64,000 bases of DNA from Labilithrix sp. (GTDB lineage Bacteria; Myxococcota_A; Polyangia; Polyangiales; Polyangiaceae), in NCBI GenBank assembly GCA_019637155.1, contig JAHBWE010000003.1:62001-126000 (forward strand). Direction: 5' to 3'. Shown here one piece after another: positions 1-6,928 of the stretch. The notes under the pieces are model-generated. The model did not search any database, was not told the origin of the DNA, and saw only the letters and a list, made by a program, of their open reading frames with translations. How positions within the stretch are numbered: the first letter of the stretch is position 1; each line of letters opens with the position of its first letter. The position numbers and the translations under genes are program-made.

Positions 1-207
1 CGGTACCTGCTCCTCGCGAACGGCGAGCTCGACGTCGCGGTCTCCGACGCCGATGGCGCGACCGTCGCGGTCACGCCCTCCCCCACCGTCGACGCGTGCC
101 CCGGCATCCAGCACGGTTTCGGCGTCGAGCTCACCCGCGGCAAGACGTACCGACTCGCTCTATCGAGCAAGCGCGCCGACGTGAAAGCGATGTGGGAAGC
201 TCCTTGA
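1..207 (+). CDS. C-terminal fragment of an unrecognised protein
   Basis: This is the last 68 codons of a gene that begins before the window. The frame is open from base 1 to a TGA at 205-207 and its third positions are mostly G or C, as in the real genes nearby. The fragment has alternating hydrophobic and charged residues (VAVSDADGATVAV, TYRLALSSK) and looks beta-rich. It has one Cys and no catalytic motif that I recognise. The sequence after it is non-coding or degraded, so no partner gene follows. The function is unknown. Confidence 0.55.
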   Translation, partial: RYLLLANGELDVAVSDADGATVAVTPSPTVDACPGIQHGFGVELTRGKTYRLALSSKRADVKAMWEAP

Positions 208-355
208 CGCCGTCCGCTCCGCGGCGCTCGTAAGGCTCCGCCATCGAGACGACGCTCCGTCGTTCCGTGATGCGTGCCAGAACGTTCGCACATCGGGAAT
301 CGAGACGACGAGCCGAAATCGCCCAAACGCTCCGCGGATACGGTTGCTCTCGCGA

Positions 356-810
356 TCACGCAAGCGGGCGCGCGACGGAGGCTCGTAGCACTGCCGCGCG
401 AAGCTGAGAGCTCGCCAACGATCCGGCGTCGCGTCGACGACGTCGCGCGCGACGGGAGATCGTGCATCGAAGCGCCGGCCAGCAGACGAAGGCGCGTGAC
501 GTCCAAGTCGACGACCTCCACCCGTCGTCGCGCCCGCGGGCAGATACCTCGTCGACGCCGTTCCGCGCCCTTGCGACGCCGCGTGCACGTACCGACGTTC
601 GTTCCGCGCTGCGCACGACCGTGTAGCCGCGATCGACGTGCGGAGCGGCCGCGTCGGTGATGAAGAACGTTCCCTCGAACGACACCTCGATCTTCGCGCC
701 CCTGACAGCTCGCCGTTCGCCGCAACGCCCTCGTCACGCACGATCGCAGAAGGGCCCGTCGATCGCGGCGGAGCAACCTTGTCGCCCTCGCAAGGAAAGC
801 GCGCCCACAC
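356..810 (-). pseudogene. Probable degraded gene in the 208-938 gap
   Basis: No intact gene fits between 208 and 938. On the minus strand, protein-like stretches appear in different frames. One begins near 810 and contains CEGDKVAPP. A shift near 690 leads into KIEVSFEGTFFITDAA and then GYTVVRSAERT. A later patch near 500 reads VVDLDVTRLRLLAG in another frame. This looks like a gene with several frameshifts, though chance open frames in GC-rich DNA cannot be excluded. A copy of the metal-regulon operator lies just upstream (831-843), so the gene may once have belonged to the regulon. I cannot name a family. The bases from 208 to about 355 hold nothing I can support. Confidence 0.35.
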
Positions 811-830
811 CCGCCGCCCCATCTATACAT

Positions 831-843
831 GCAACCTGATTGC
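831..843. promoter_or_regulatory. Zur-like operator A
   Basis: The bases read GCAAC-CTG-ATTGC, matching the window's consensus GCAAY-N3-RTTGC. It lies 21 bp upstream of the degraded minus-strand gene and 95 bp upstream of the lipoprotein at 939. It is set in AT-rich DNA unlike its surroundings. Confidence 0.6.
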
Positions 844-889
844 TAATTAGTGCATCTGCCCGCTCGCAAACCGACGCACACACTTAAAA

Positions 890-902
890 GCAACTCAATT
901 GC
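890..902. promoter_or_regulatory. Zur-like operator B
   Basis: The bases read GCAAC-TCA-ATTGC. It lies 36 bp before the start codon of the Cys/His-rich lipoprotein at 939, where a repressor would block a promoter. It is close to a perfect match to the consensus shared by the other sites. Confidence 0.7.
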
Positions 903-938
903 ATTGCCGACGCGTCAGAATGTGGTAGCGCGTCCGAC

Positions 939-1976
939 ATGAAAGCTCTTGCTGCTGGTCTCCTGACGCTCGGATGTGGTGTTGCGGTCGTGGCGTGCGC
1001 CGCGCCGGAGGAGGCGTCGACCTCCCTCACCGCCATGGACTCCACTCGCGCGCCCGTCCCCGAAGGCGAGCTCGTCGCCGAAGACGACACCGTCGCGTGC
1101 GACGCCTGTTTCCCGATCGAGTCGCTGCCGGAGGCGACCCGGCGGACGGCGGACGCCCTCCTCCTCCGCGCCCTCGACACGGAGGCGCTCTACACGCTCC
1201 TCTCCGACATCAAGCCGATGAGCAGCGGCTTCGCCGGGCTGCGGTTCCCGGCGGCCGAGACGACGGTCCCGGCGCTCGAGACGCTCCGGGCGATCACGCA
1301 GACCTTCCAGTGCACGCCGCGGCTCAGCGGCGCCACTCAGGTGTTCGCGGCGACCTTCGACGGAATGAAGAGCGCCGAGGCGCTCTTGTTCCACGGTCCG
1401 AGGTTCGCGGCCACGGTCACCGAGCACACGAGCCCGTTCGAGGCGCTCGGCATCGGGGCCTCGATGCAGCCCATCGACGCGGTCGACATCGTCGATCGCG
1501 ATCCGACGACGAAGCGCTTCCAGGCGTACGGGCACCTCTTCGGCTACCCGCAGCACGCGGTGGACTTCTTCGTCGCAGCGGCGGAGGGCGAAGACGCGAC
1601 GGGGCAGTTCGTGGAGCGCGACTTCGTGCACGTCCCCACGTTCGCGAAGCCGACGGGGGCGTTCACGTACGCGGTCCCCAAGGGGCACCAGCCGATCGCG
1701 GCCGACCTCGCGCTGCGCGAGAAGGCGGCGCCCGTCCTCAACGCCTACAAGCACGCGCGCGCGGAGCACGTCCAGGGCAGCAGCGGCGCCGCGCGCTTGC
1801 TCCGCGCGCTCTTCGACGACGGCACCGGACGCTGCAAGCCGGAGAACGCCGCCCGCTTCGTGCAGGACCACGGCACCGCGCCGCCGCCCGCGCCCGTATG
1901 CGCCGGGCCGGGCGGACACTGCAGCGCCGACGCGGACTGCTGCTCCGGCGACTGCCACGGCGACCACTGCCACTGA
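939..1976 (+). CDS. Lipoprotein with knottin-like Cys/His-rich tail
   Basis: The 345-residue product is probably an exported lipoprotein; its signal peptide ends in VVAC (Cys20). A CDAC motif follows near residue 51. The middle (about 60-310) is a globular domain I do not recognise. The last 25 residues hold six Cys in the order C-x6-C-x5-CC-x3-C-x4-C. This is the spacing of inhibitor-cystine-knot (knottin) proteins, with four His mixed in and GDHCH at the end. An operator of the island's regulon lies 36 bp upstream. I infer a metal (probably zinc) binding or capturing protein at the cell surface or in the periplasm. The next gene is convergent, so this gene is probably transcribed alone. Confidence 0.75.
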   Translation: MKALAAGLLTLGCGVAVVACAAPEEASTSLTAMDSTRAPVPEGELVAEDDTVACDACFPIESLPEATRRTADALLLRALDTEALYTLLSDIKPMSSGFAGLRFPAAETTVPALETLRAITQTFQCTPRLSGATQVFAATFDGMKSAEALLFHGPRFAATVTEHTSPFEALGIGASMQPIDAVDIVDRDPTTKRFQAYGHLFGYPQHAVDFFVAAAEGEDATGQFVERDFVHVPTFAKPTGAFTYAVPKGHQPIAADLALREKAAPVLNAYKHARAEHVQGSSGAARLLRALFDDGTGRCKPENAARFVQDHGTAPPPAPVCAGPGGHCSADADCCSGDCHGDHCH

Positions 1977-2017
1977 CCGCCACGCGCTCGGACCGCCGCG
2001 CGCTCGGGCCGCCGTGC

Positions 2018-2866
2018 TCAGCGTTTCGCGCCGCGAGGGCGTCCTGGGGAGAGCGCGATCGTCATCCCCTCTCGCGCGACGAACGCTCCCGACCATCGCC
2101 GCTTCGCTTCGCGGGCGACGCGATCCATGAAGGCGTCGTCGTGGTCGGGATCGTGGTGGAAGATGGCGAGCCGCTTGGCGCCCGCCGCGACGCAGAGGCG
2201 GACGCCTTCTTCCCACGTCGAGTGTCCCCATCCGCGATGGGACGCGAGCTCCTCGTCGGTGTACGTGCAGTCGTAGATCACGAGGTCGGCTCCCTCGATC
2301 AACGTGAGCACCGACGGGTCCAGACGGCCCGGCTCGTGCTCCGTGTCGGTCACGTAGGCGACCGACGCTCCCGCGTGCTCGACGCGGAACCCCGTCGCGC
2401 CGTCGGGGTGGACGAGCCGCGCGGTGCGGACGCGGCCCCCGCCCTCGAGCTCGAAGGACGCGCCGGCGGGGACGTCACGAAAGGAGAGCCGCGCGGGCAT
2501 CTGCGCGAGGGACACCGGGAAGCTCGGCGGCGCGATCTGCGAGGCCAGGATCCCACAGACGCCGCCCGCGCGCTCCGACGCGTGGCCGGCGACGATCGTG
2601 ATCTCGCTCGACGGATCGTACGCCGGCCCGAAGAACGGGAGCCCGCACGTGTGGTCCCAGTGCGTGTGGGAGAGGAGCAGGTGGATCCGCGCGACGCCGC
2701 GCCGAGCGAGCGACGCGCCGAGCGCGCGGAGGCCCGTCCCGGCGTCGAGGACGACGCTCGAAGATCCGATCTCGAGCTCGACGCAGCTCGTGTTGCCGCC
2801 GTAGCGCGCGTGCGTGCGCCCGGGACACGGAATGCTCCCGCGCACGCCCCAGAAGGTGACCCTCAC
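2018..2866 (-). CDS. MBL-fold metallo-hydrolase (PhnP/RNase Z-like)
   Basis: This 282-residue protein belongs to the metallo-beta-lactamase fold. It begins VRVTFWGVRGSIPCPG, typical of the PhnP/RNase Z-like branch, and has the zinc motif HTHWDH near residue 88. Further metal ligands are expected in the DTEHEP and FHHDPDHDD stretches. The family hydrolyses phosphodiesters or similar bonds with two metal ions; the substrate here is unknown. I chose the GTG at 2866 because its GTGA overlaps the stop codon of the COG0523 gene upstream, so the two are translationally coupled. It is the third gene of the merC-cobW-MBL operon under operator C. A zinc enzyme in a zinc-responsive operon may replace a more zinc-demanding one or act on a metal ligand; that is inference. 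Confidence 0.8.
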   Translation of the reverse strand: MRVTFWGVRGSIPCPGRTHARYGGNTSCVELEIGSSSVVLDAGTGLRALGASLARRGVARIHLLLSHTHWDHTCGLPFFGPAYDPSSEITIVAGHASERAGGVCGILASQIAPPSFPVSLAQMPARLSFRDVPAGASFELEGGGRVRTARLVHPDGATGFRVEHAGASVAYVTDTEHEPGRLDPSVLTLIEGADLVIYDCTYTDEELASHRGWGHSTWEEGVRLCVAAGAKRLAIFHHDPDHDDAFMDRVAREAKRRWSGAFVAREGMTIALSPGRPRGAKR

Positions 2867-3879
2867 CCGAGACCCGTGAGACCCGTGAGCGGACTCGCGC
2901 GCTTCACGAGGCGGCGGAGGCTCTCGCGGATCGCGTCGACCATCGCGCGCTCGAGCCCGCGCGTGATGCCGACGATCTTCGAGGCGCGCGGCTCGAACGG
3001 CCACCTCGGCAGCGACGTCACCGGGTAGACGACGTGCTGGACGGACTGGACGACGACCGGAAGTGGATCGTCGTCGACGTGGAGGATCCCTTTGACGCGG
3101 AGGAGGTGCTCGCCGTGCACCTGCGTCATCATCGACAGCCAGAGGGCGAGCGCGCGGTAGTCGAGCGGCCCTTCGACGAGCTCGGAGAAGGAGAAGACGT
3201 CCCTGCCGTGAGGCTCATGCTCGTGCGCGGCGGGATCTCCATCGACGACGATCGGATGCGCCGGCGCCTCGGCGAGGAGCGCCTCCGCGTGAACGACGCC
3301 GCGCCGCGCCCGGAACCTCGGCGCCAGCGGGTTGACGGCCGCGAGGCGCTGCTCGAGCCGGCTCGACACCTCCGCGCCGGCGAGATCGGTCTTCGTGACG
3401 AGGATGCGATCGGCCATCGCCACCTGCTTCACCGCCTCGGGCTGCGCCGACAGCGTTCGATCGCCCAGCGTCGCGTCGACGGTCGTCACGACGGCCGCGA
3501 GGTGGAAGCAGGAACGAAGGAGGCCGTTCCTCGCGATCGTGCCGACGATGGGCGTCGGATCGGCGAGGCCGGTCGTCTCGACGACGACGCGCGCGAAGCG
3601 GGGGATCTCGCCGCGCTCGGCCTTGACGTGAAGCTCGCAGAGGGCGCGCATGAGGTCGTTGCGGACGGAGCAACAGACACATCCGGAGGCGAGGACGACG
3701 AGGTCTTCGCGAACGCTCTTCACGAGCTCGTGATCGAGCGCGATCTCGCCGAGCTCGTTGATCAGGACCGCGGTGTCGCGCGCGGCGGGATCCGCGAGCA
3801 GGTGCTTCAACAGCGTCGTCTTCCCGCTCCCGAGGAACCCCGTGAGGATCGTCACCGGAACGGTCGGTGGCGCCGTCAT
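2863..3879 (-). CDS. COG0523 (CobW/ZNG1-type) GTPase 1
   Basis: This 338-residue P-loop GTPase of the COG0523 family has the Walker A motif GFLGSGKTT near residue 14, the metal motif GCVCCSV (C-x-C-C) near 69, and TKTD for guanine recognition. Family members act as metallochaperones that hand zinc, cobalt or other metals to client enzymes; Zur-regulated members work under zinc starvation. The C-terminal CobW domain is present (LLRVKGILHVDDD). A His-rich stretch (AHEHEPHG) near residue 240 suits metal binding. Its ATG overlaps the merC stop (ATGA) and its own stop overlaps the MBL start. It is one of three COG0523 genes in the window, so the copies may serve different clients. Confidence 0.9.
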   Translation of the reverse strand: MTAPPTVPVTILTGFLGSGKTTLLKHLLADPAARDTAVLINELGEIALDHELVKSVREDLVVLASGCVCCSVRNDLMRALCELHVKAERGEIPRFARVVVETTGLADPTPIVGTIARNGLLRSCFHLAAVVTTVDATLGDRTLSAQPEAVKQVAMADRILVTKTDLAGAEVSSRLEQRLAAVNPLAPRFRARRGVVHAEALLAEAPAHPIVVDGDPAAHEHEPHGRDVFSFSELVEGPLDYRALALWLSMMTQVHGEHLLRVKGILHVDDDPLPVVVQSVQHVVYPVTSLPRWPFEPRASKIVGITRGLERAMVDAIRESLRRLVKRASPLTGLTGLG

Positions 3880-4358
3880 GGTCCGACAGGATCGGCGCGC
3901 ATCGGGCTGGATCGCGCGGGCAGCGAGCGCGCGCGATCGCGGCGGTGCCCGAGCCGGACGCGATGACCCCAGACCGCGCCGGCGACGAGGAGCGCGACGC
4001 CGAGCCACGACAGACCGGCGAGCCCGACGTCTTCGCCGAACGCGTGCACGACCAGGAAGACGGCGCAACCGCTCGTGGTGAGGAGCAGCGGCCCGTAGCG
4101 GCGCGTCACGCGGAGCTCACGGACGCCGAAGCCGAGCGAGAACGCGATGCAGCCGAGGAGCAGCCAGAGGTGCTGCGTCTCCGAGAGAGCGACGCCGATC
4201 CCGAGCGCCGAGAGGACCTTGGCGTAGGTCGCGATGCACCCCGGACACAAGGCACAGGCGAGGATCGGCACGAGCGTCGCCCACCAACCGCTCCGCGCGG
4301 ACGGCGCCGGCCGATGGTGAGGGCACGAGCACGAGCTTCCGTGATGATGGCTGCCCAT
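3876..4358 (-). CDS. MerC-family membrane protein with metal-binding N-terminus
   Basis: This 160-residue membrane protein has about four transmembrane segments. The first carries ALCPGC, the paired cysteines typical of MerC transporters. The cytoplasmic N-terminus is rich in His and Cys (MGSHHHGSSCSCPHHRP), a likely metal-capture site. Classical MerC moves mercury, but members in zinc regulons are thought to handle zinc or another divalent metal. No mer genes are nearby. It is the first gene of a three-gene operon with a COG0523 GTPase and an MBL hydrolase, all overlapping by 4 nt. Operator C lies 33 bp before the start codon. Import or metal delivery under deficiency is the likely role, by inference from context. 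Confidence 0.8.
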   Translation of the reverse strand: MGSHHHGSSCSCPHHRPAPSARSGWWATLVPILACALCPGCIATYAKVLSALGIGVALSETQHLWLLLGCIAFSLGFGVRELRVTRRYGPLLLTTSGCAVFLVVHAFGEDVGLAGLSWLGVALLVAGAVWGHRVRLGHRRDRARSLPARSSPMRADPVGP

Positions 4359-4391
4359 GGCGAACGACTAGAGCAGAGCCGCAACGCATTC

Positions 4392-4404
4392 GCAATCATA
4401 TTGC
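4392..4404. promoter_or_regulatory. Zur-like operator C (merC/fur divergent promoter)
   Basis: The bases read GCAAT-CAT-ATTGC, a perfect consensus match. It lies in the 120-bp divergent space between merC (minus) and the fur-family gene (plus), nearer to merC. Confidence 0.75.
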
Positions 4405-4446
4405 ATTTGACTGGCCGCTGCGCCGCCACACAGATCGTCTACTATT

Positions 4447-4459
4447 GCAACGTTGATGC
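4447..4459. promoter_or_regulatory. Degenerate Zur-like operator before the fur-family gene
   Basis: The bases read GCAAC-GTT-GATGC, one mismatch from the consensus. It ends 19 bp before the start codon of the Fur-family gene, as expected for autorepression. It is weaker than the other sites. Confidence 0.5.
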
Positions 4460-4478
4460 TTTAGTGTAGGCTTGCCTC

Positions 4479-4946
4479 ATGCGTCGTACGAGCCACGATT
4501 CGCGCAAGGCGGCGACTCCGAGTGTGAAGGAGCTCCAGGAGCTCCTTCGTGGCGTGGGGCTTCGGAGCACGACGCCGCGCATCGCGGTCCTCGAGTACTT
4601 CCACGCGCACGGCGGTCAGAACAGCCACGCCGAGATCTTCGAGGCGCTCGACGATCGCGGCTTCGATCGGGCGACCATCTACCGGGTGCTGATGGACCTC
4701 GCCGAGGCGAAGTTCCTCTCGCGCACCGACCTCGGCGATCACGTGTGGCGCTTCGAGCTGAGGAACGGCGTCGGCGGCGTGAAGCACACCGAGGAGCATC
4801 CGCACTTCGTCTGCGTCGACTGCGGGGAGGTGTCGTGTTTGCCGGGGATGTCCATTCGGCTCGAGGGAGCGACGAAGGCGCCGAAGTCGGTCACCACGAA
4901 GAAGGTGGAAGTCCAGCTCAAGGGCCGCTGCGACAACTGTACGTAG
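4479..4946 (+). CDS. zur: Fur-family metalloregulator, probably Zur
   Basis: This 155-residue protein has the Fur layout. A winged-helix DNA-binding half contains TPRIAVLEYF and HAEIFEALDDRGFDRATIYR. The dimerisation half has HPHFVCVDCGEVSC, the usual metal-site region with a CxxC. A second CxxC (CDNC) at the C-terminus completes a structural zinc site. The family represses transcription when metal is bound. Sequence alone does not separate Fur from Zur. The genes that share the operator (three COG0523 GTPases, MerC, a NiCoT-like permease) point to zinc. It is divergent from the merC operon, and two operators lie in the shared promoter, so autoregulation is likely. No other Fur-type gene is in the window. 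Confidence 0.85.
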   Translation: MRRTSHDSRKAATPSVKELQELLRGVGLRSTTPRIAVLEYFHAHGGQNSHAEIFEALDDRGFDRATIYRVLMDLAEAKFLSRTDLGDHVWRFELRNGVGGVKHTEEHPHFVCVDCGEVSCLPGMSIRLEGATKAPKSVTTKKVEVQLKGRCDNCT

Positions 4947-4956
4947 GCCGTCGGGC

Positions 4957-5052
4957 TCAGCTCTTGTCGAAGGTCAGGCCGATCCGGCGCTCGCCGGTGT
5001 GCTCGCCTGCGTTGCCGGCGAAGAGCTCCCAGGCGGCTCCGCTCGACCGCAC
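4957..5052 (-). pseudogene. Short C-terminal gene remnant
   Basis: The minus strand reads about 31 codons with strongly coding-like composition (SSGAAWELFAGNAGEHTGE and on to LTFDKS) and then a TGA at 4957-4959. There is no plausible beginning. An in-frame GTG at 5052 is the only start, and the upstream sequence is AT-rich regulatory DNA. It looks like the tail of a gene cut off by rearrangement. I do not recognise the family. A tiny real gene is possible but less likely. Confidence 0.35.
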
Positions 5053-5074
5053 CCGACCAGGTCATTGCTTTTGT

Positions 5075-5095
5075 AATTGAAAATCGTTTTCAATT
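5075..5095. promoter_or_regulatory. Fur-box-like palindrome before the siderophore importer
   Basis: Two perfect 9-bp arms, AATTGAAAA and TTTTCAATT, flank a TCG spacer. The core resembles classical Fur boxes (GATAATGATTATC type) and differs from the GCAAY-N3-RTTGC sites elsewhere in the island. It ends 15 bp before the GTG of the importer gene. It suggests control by iron, probably by a Fur paralogue encoded elsewhere, or a divergent target of the local regulator. Confidence 0.7.
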
Positions 5096-5110
5096 TGCCA
5101 GAGTAGAACC

Positions 5111-6928
5111 GTGCGCAGCGCCGGCATCGACCTGGACGAAGGAGAGACGGCGGGATCGTCGTCGCTCCACGCCAAGCCGGCGAAGCTCCCGGGGGCGTGG
5201 GCGATCATGCGTCCGGTCCAGGGCCAGATCCGCTTCGCGATGGGCCTGTCGATCCTCAGCTCGCTCGCGACGCTCGGGGCGCTCGGCTTTCTGGTGAGGT
5301 CGGTGGAGGCGCTCGGTCCCGGCGCACGCTGGCCCGTCGGCCCCATGGCGGGGGCGTTCCTCTGCACCGCCCTCGCGTACGTCCTGCGGATCACGTCGTT
5401 CGATCAGTCCCACTACGCCGCCTTCGAGCTCGAGACGATCCTGCGGACGCGGATCAGCCAGCACCTCGGAAGGGTGTCGCTCGGCGAGGTGCAGCGCATC
5501 GGCGCGAGCGCGCTCGCCAAGGTCATGCACGACGACGTCAAGGCGCTGCACGTCTTCGTCGCCGACAGCACGCCGCTCTACGCGCGTGCCTTCGCGATGC
5601 CGCTCGCCACGTTCGGCGTGCTCCTCTGGCTCGACTGGCGCATGGCGCTCACCGCGACGTTCGTCCTCGTCCTCGGCTTCGGCGTCGCCGGCTCGATGAT
5701 GCGCGACGCGAAGGAGATGGGGCGGCTCTACAACGAAGCGCGCGAGCGCGTCAGCGCGGCGGTGGTGGAGTTCGTCCAAGCGATGCCCGTCGTGCGCACG
5801 TTCGACACCGGGGCTGTCACGTACGGGCGCTACCAGCGCGCGCTCGAGAGCTACCGCGACGTCGTCGTTCGCTGGTACCGGAGCTCCAGCTTCTCGGGGC
5901 GCTTCTCCATGTCGGTGTTGAGCCCGCTGCCGACGCTGGTCGTGCTGCTCTGGCTCGGGGCCGTCTTGCTATGGCGCGAGTCGCTGAGCTTCTCGACGTG
6001 GTTCGGGATCCTGCTCGTCGGCACCGGGATGGCCGAGGCCATGCTGCCGATGATGACGCTCAACCACCTGGTCGAGACGACCAAGTTGAGCGTGGCGCGC
6101 ATCCATCAGATCCTCGATCTGCCCGCGCTCTCGTCGACGCCCGCCGCTCGAAGGCCGGTGGACGCGAGCGTCCGCTTCGAGGGCGTCACCTTCCGCTACG
6201 ACGAAGGAGCGACGGAGGCGCTCACGGGGATCAGCTTCAACGCGGCGCCCGGTACGGTGACCGCCCTCGTCGGCCCTTCGGGGGCCGGCAAGAGCACGGT
6301 GGCGAGGCTCATCCCCCGCTTCTGGGACGTCTCCGCCGGACGCGTGCTCGTCGGCGGCGCCGACGTGCGCGAGCTGACGGCCGACGCGCTCATGCAGCAG
6401 GTGGCGTTCGTCTTTCAAGACACCTTCCTCTTCTCGGGGACGCTCGCCGACAACGTTCGACTCGGCACCCCCGACGCCTCGATGGAGGCCGTCATCGCCG
6501 CCGCGAAGGCCGCGCAAGCGCACGACTTCATCGTCGCGCTCCCGAAGGGCTACGACACGCAGGCCGGAGAGCGCGGCGTGTTCCTCTCGGGCGGTCAGCG
6601 CCAGCGCATCACCATCGCGCGCGCCATCCTGCAAGAGCGGCCGATCCTCGTGCTCGACGAGGCGACCGCGTTCGCCGATCCCGAGAACGAGGCCGCCCTC
6701 GTCGAGGCGCTCTCCGCGCTCATGCGCGGCAAGACCGTCATCATGATCGCGCATCGCCTGTCGACGATCCGAGACGCCGATCAGATCCTCGTGTTCGACC
6801 GGGGCCGCCTCGTCGAGACGGGGCGGCACGACGCGCTCGCCGCGGCGGACGGCGTCTACGGTCGTCTGTGGTCGAGCTACCTCGAGGCGCAGCGCTGGGC
6901 GCTCGGCGGCGCCCGGGAGGCGCGATGA
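5111..6928 (+). CDS. IrtA/YbtP-IrtB/YbtQ-type siderophore ABC importer, subunit 1
   Basis: This 605-residue half-transporter has an N-terminal six-helix ABC domain of exporter fold and a C-terminal ATPase. The ATPase carries Walker A GPSGAGKST, the signature LSGGQRQR and Walker B VLVLDEATAFADPE. That last motif, with AFADPE in place of the usual SALD, is typical of IrtB and YbtQ. Those proteins import ferric siderophores across the inner membrane although their fold is that of exporters. There is no siderophore-interaction (SIP) domain at the N-terminus, unlike IrtA. The start is a GTG 15 bp after a Fur-like palindrome. The stop overlaps the next gene by 4 nt, so the pair probably forms a heterodimer. 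The ligand could be a ferric siderophore or another metallophore. Confidence 0.88.
   Translation: MRSAGIDLDEGETAGSSSLHAKPAKLPGAWAIMRPVQGQIRFAMGLSILSSLATLGALGFLVRSVEALGPGARWPVGPMAGAFLCTALAYVLRITSFDQSHYAAFELETILRTRISQHLGRVSLGEVQRIGASALAKVMHDDVKALHVFVADSTPLYARAFAMPLATFGVLLWLDWRMALTATFVLVLGFGVAGSMMRDAKEMGRLYNEARERVSAAVVEFVQAMPVVRTFDTGAVTYGRYQRALESYRDVVVRWYRSSSFSGRFSMSVLSPLPTLVVLLWLGAVLLWRESLSFSTWFGILLVGTGMAEAMLPMMTLNHLVETTKLSVARIHQILDLPALSSTPAARRPVDASVRFEGVTFRYDEGATEALTGISFNAAPGTVTALVGPSGAGKSTVARLIPRFWDVSAGRVLVGGADVRELTADALMQQVAFVFQDTFLFSGTLADNVRLGTPDASMEAVIAAAKAAQAHDFIVALPKGYDTQAGERGVFLSGGQRQRITIARAILQERPILVLDEATAFADPENEAALVEALSALMRGKTVIMIAHRLSTIRDADQILVFDRGRLVETGRHDALAAADGVYGRLWSSYLEAQRWALGGAREAR

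Noticed and set aside
974..3028. A 684-codon plus-strand frame across the lipoprotein and the MBL gene
   Set aside because: It is Arg/Ala-rich, runs out of frame through one clear gene and antisense through another, and has no recognisable motif.
3876..4358. Mercury-resistance operon
   Set aside because: MerC occurs without merR, merA, merT or merP, and it lies behind the shared Zur-like operator.
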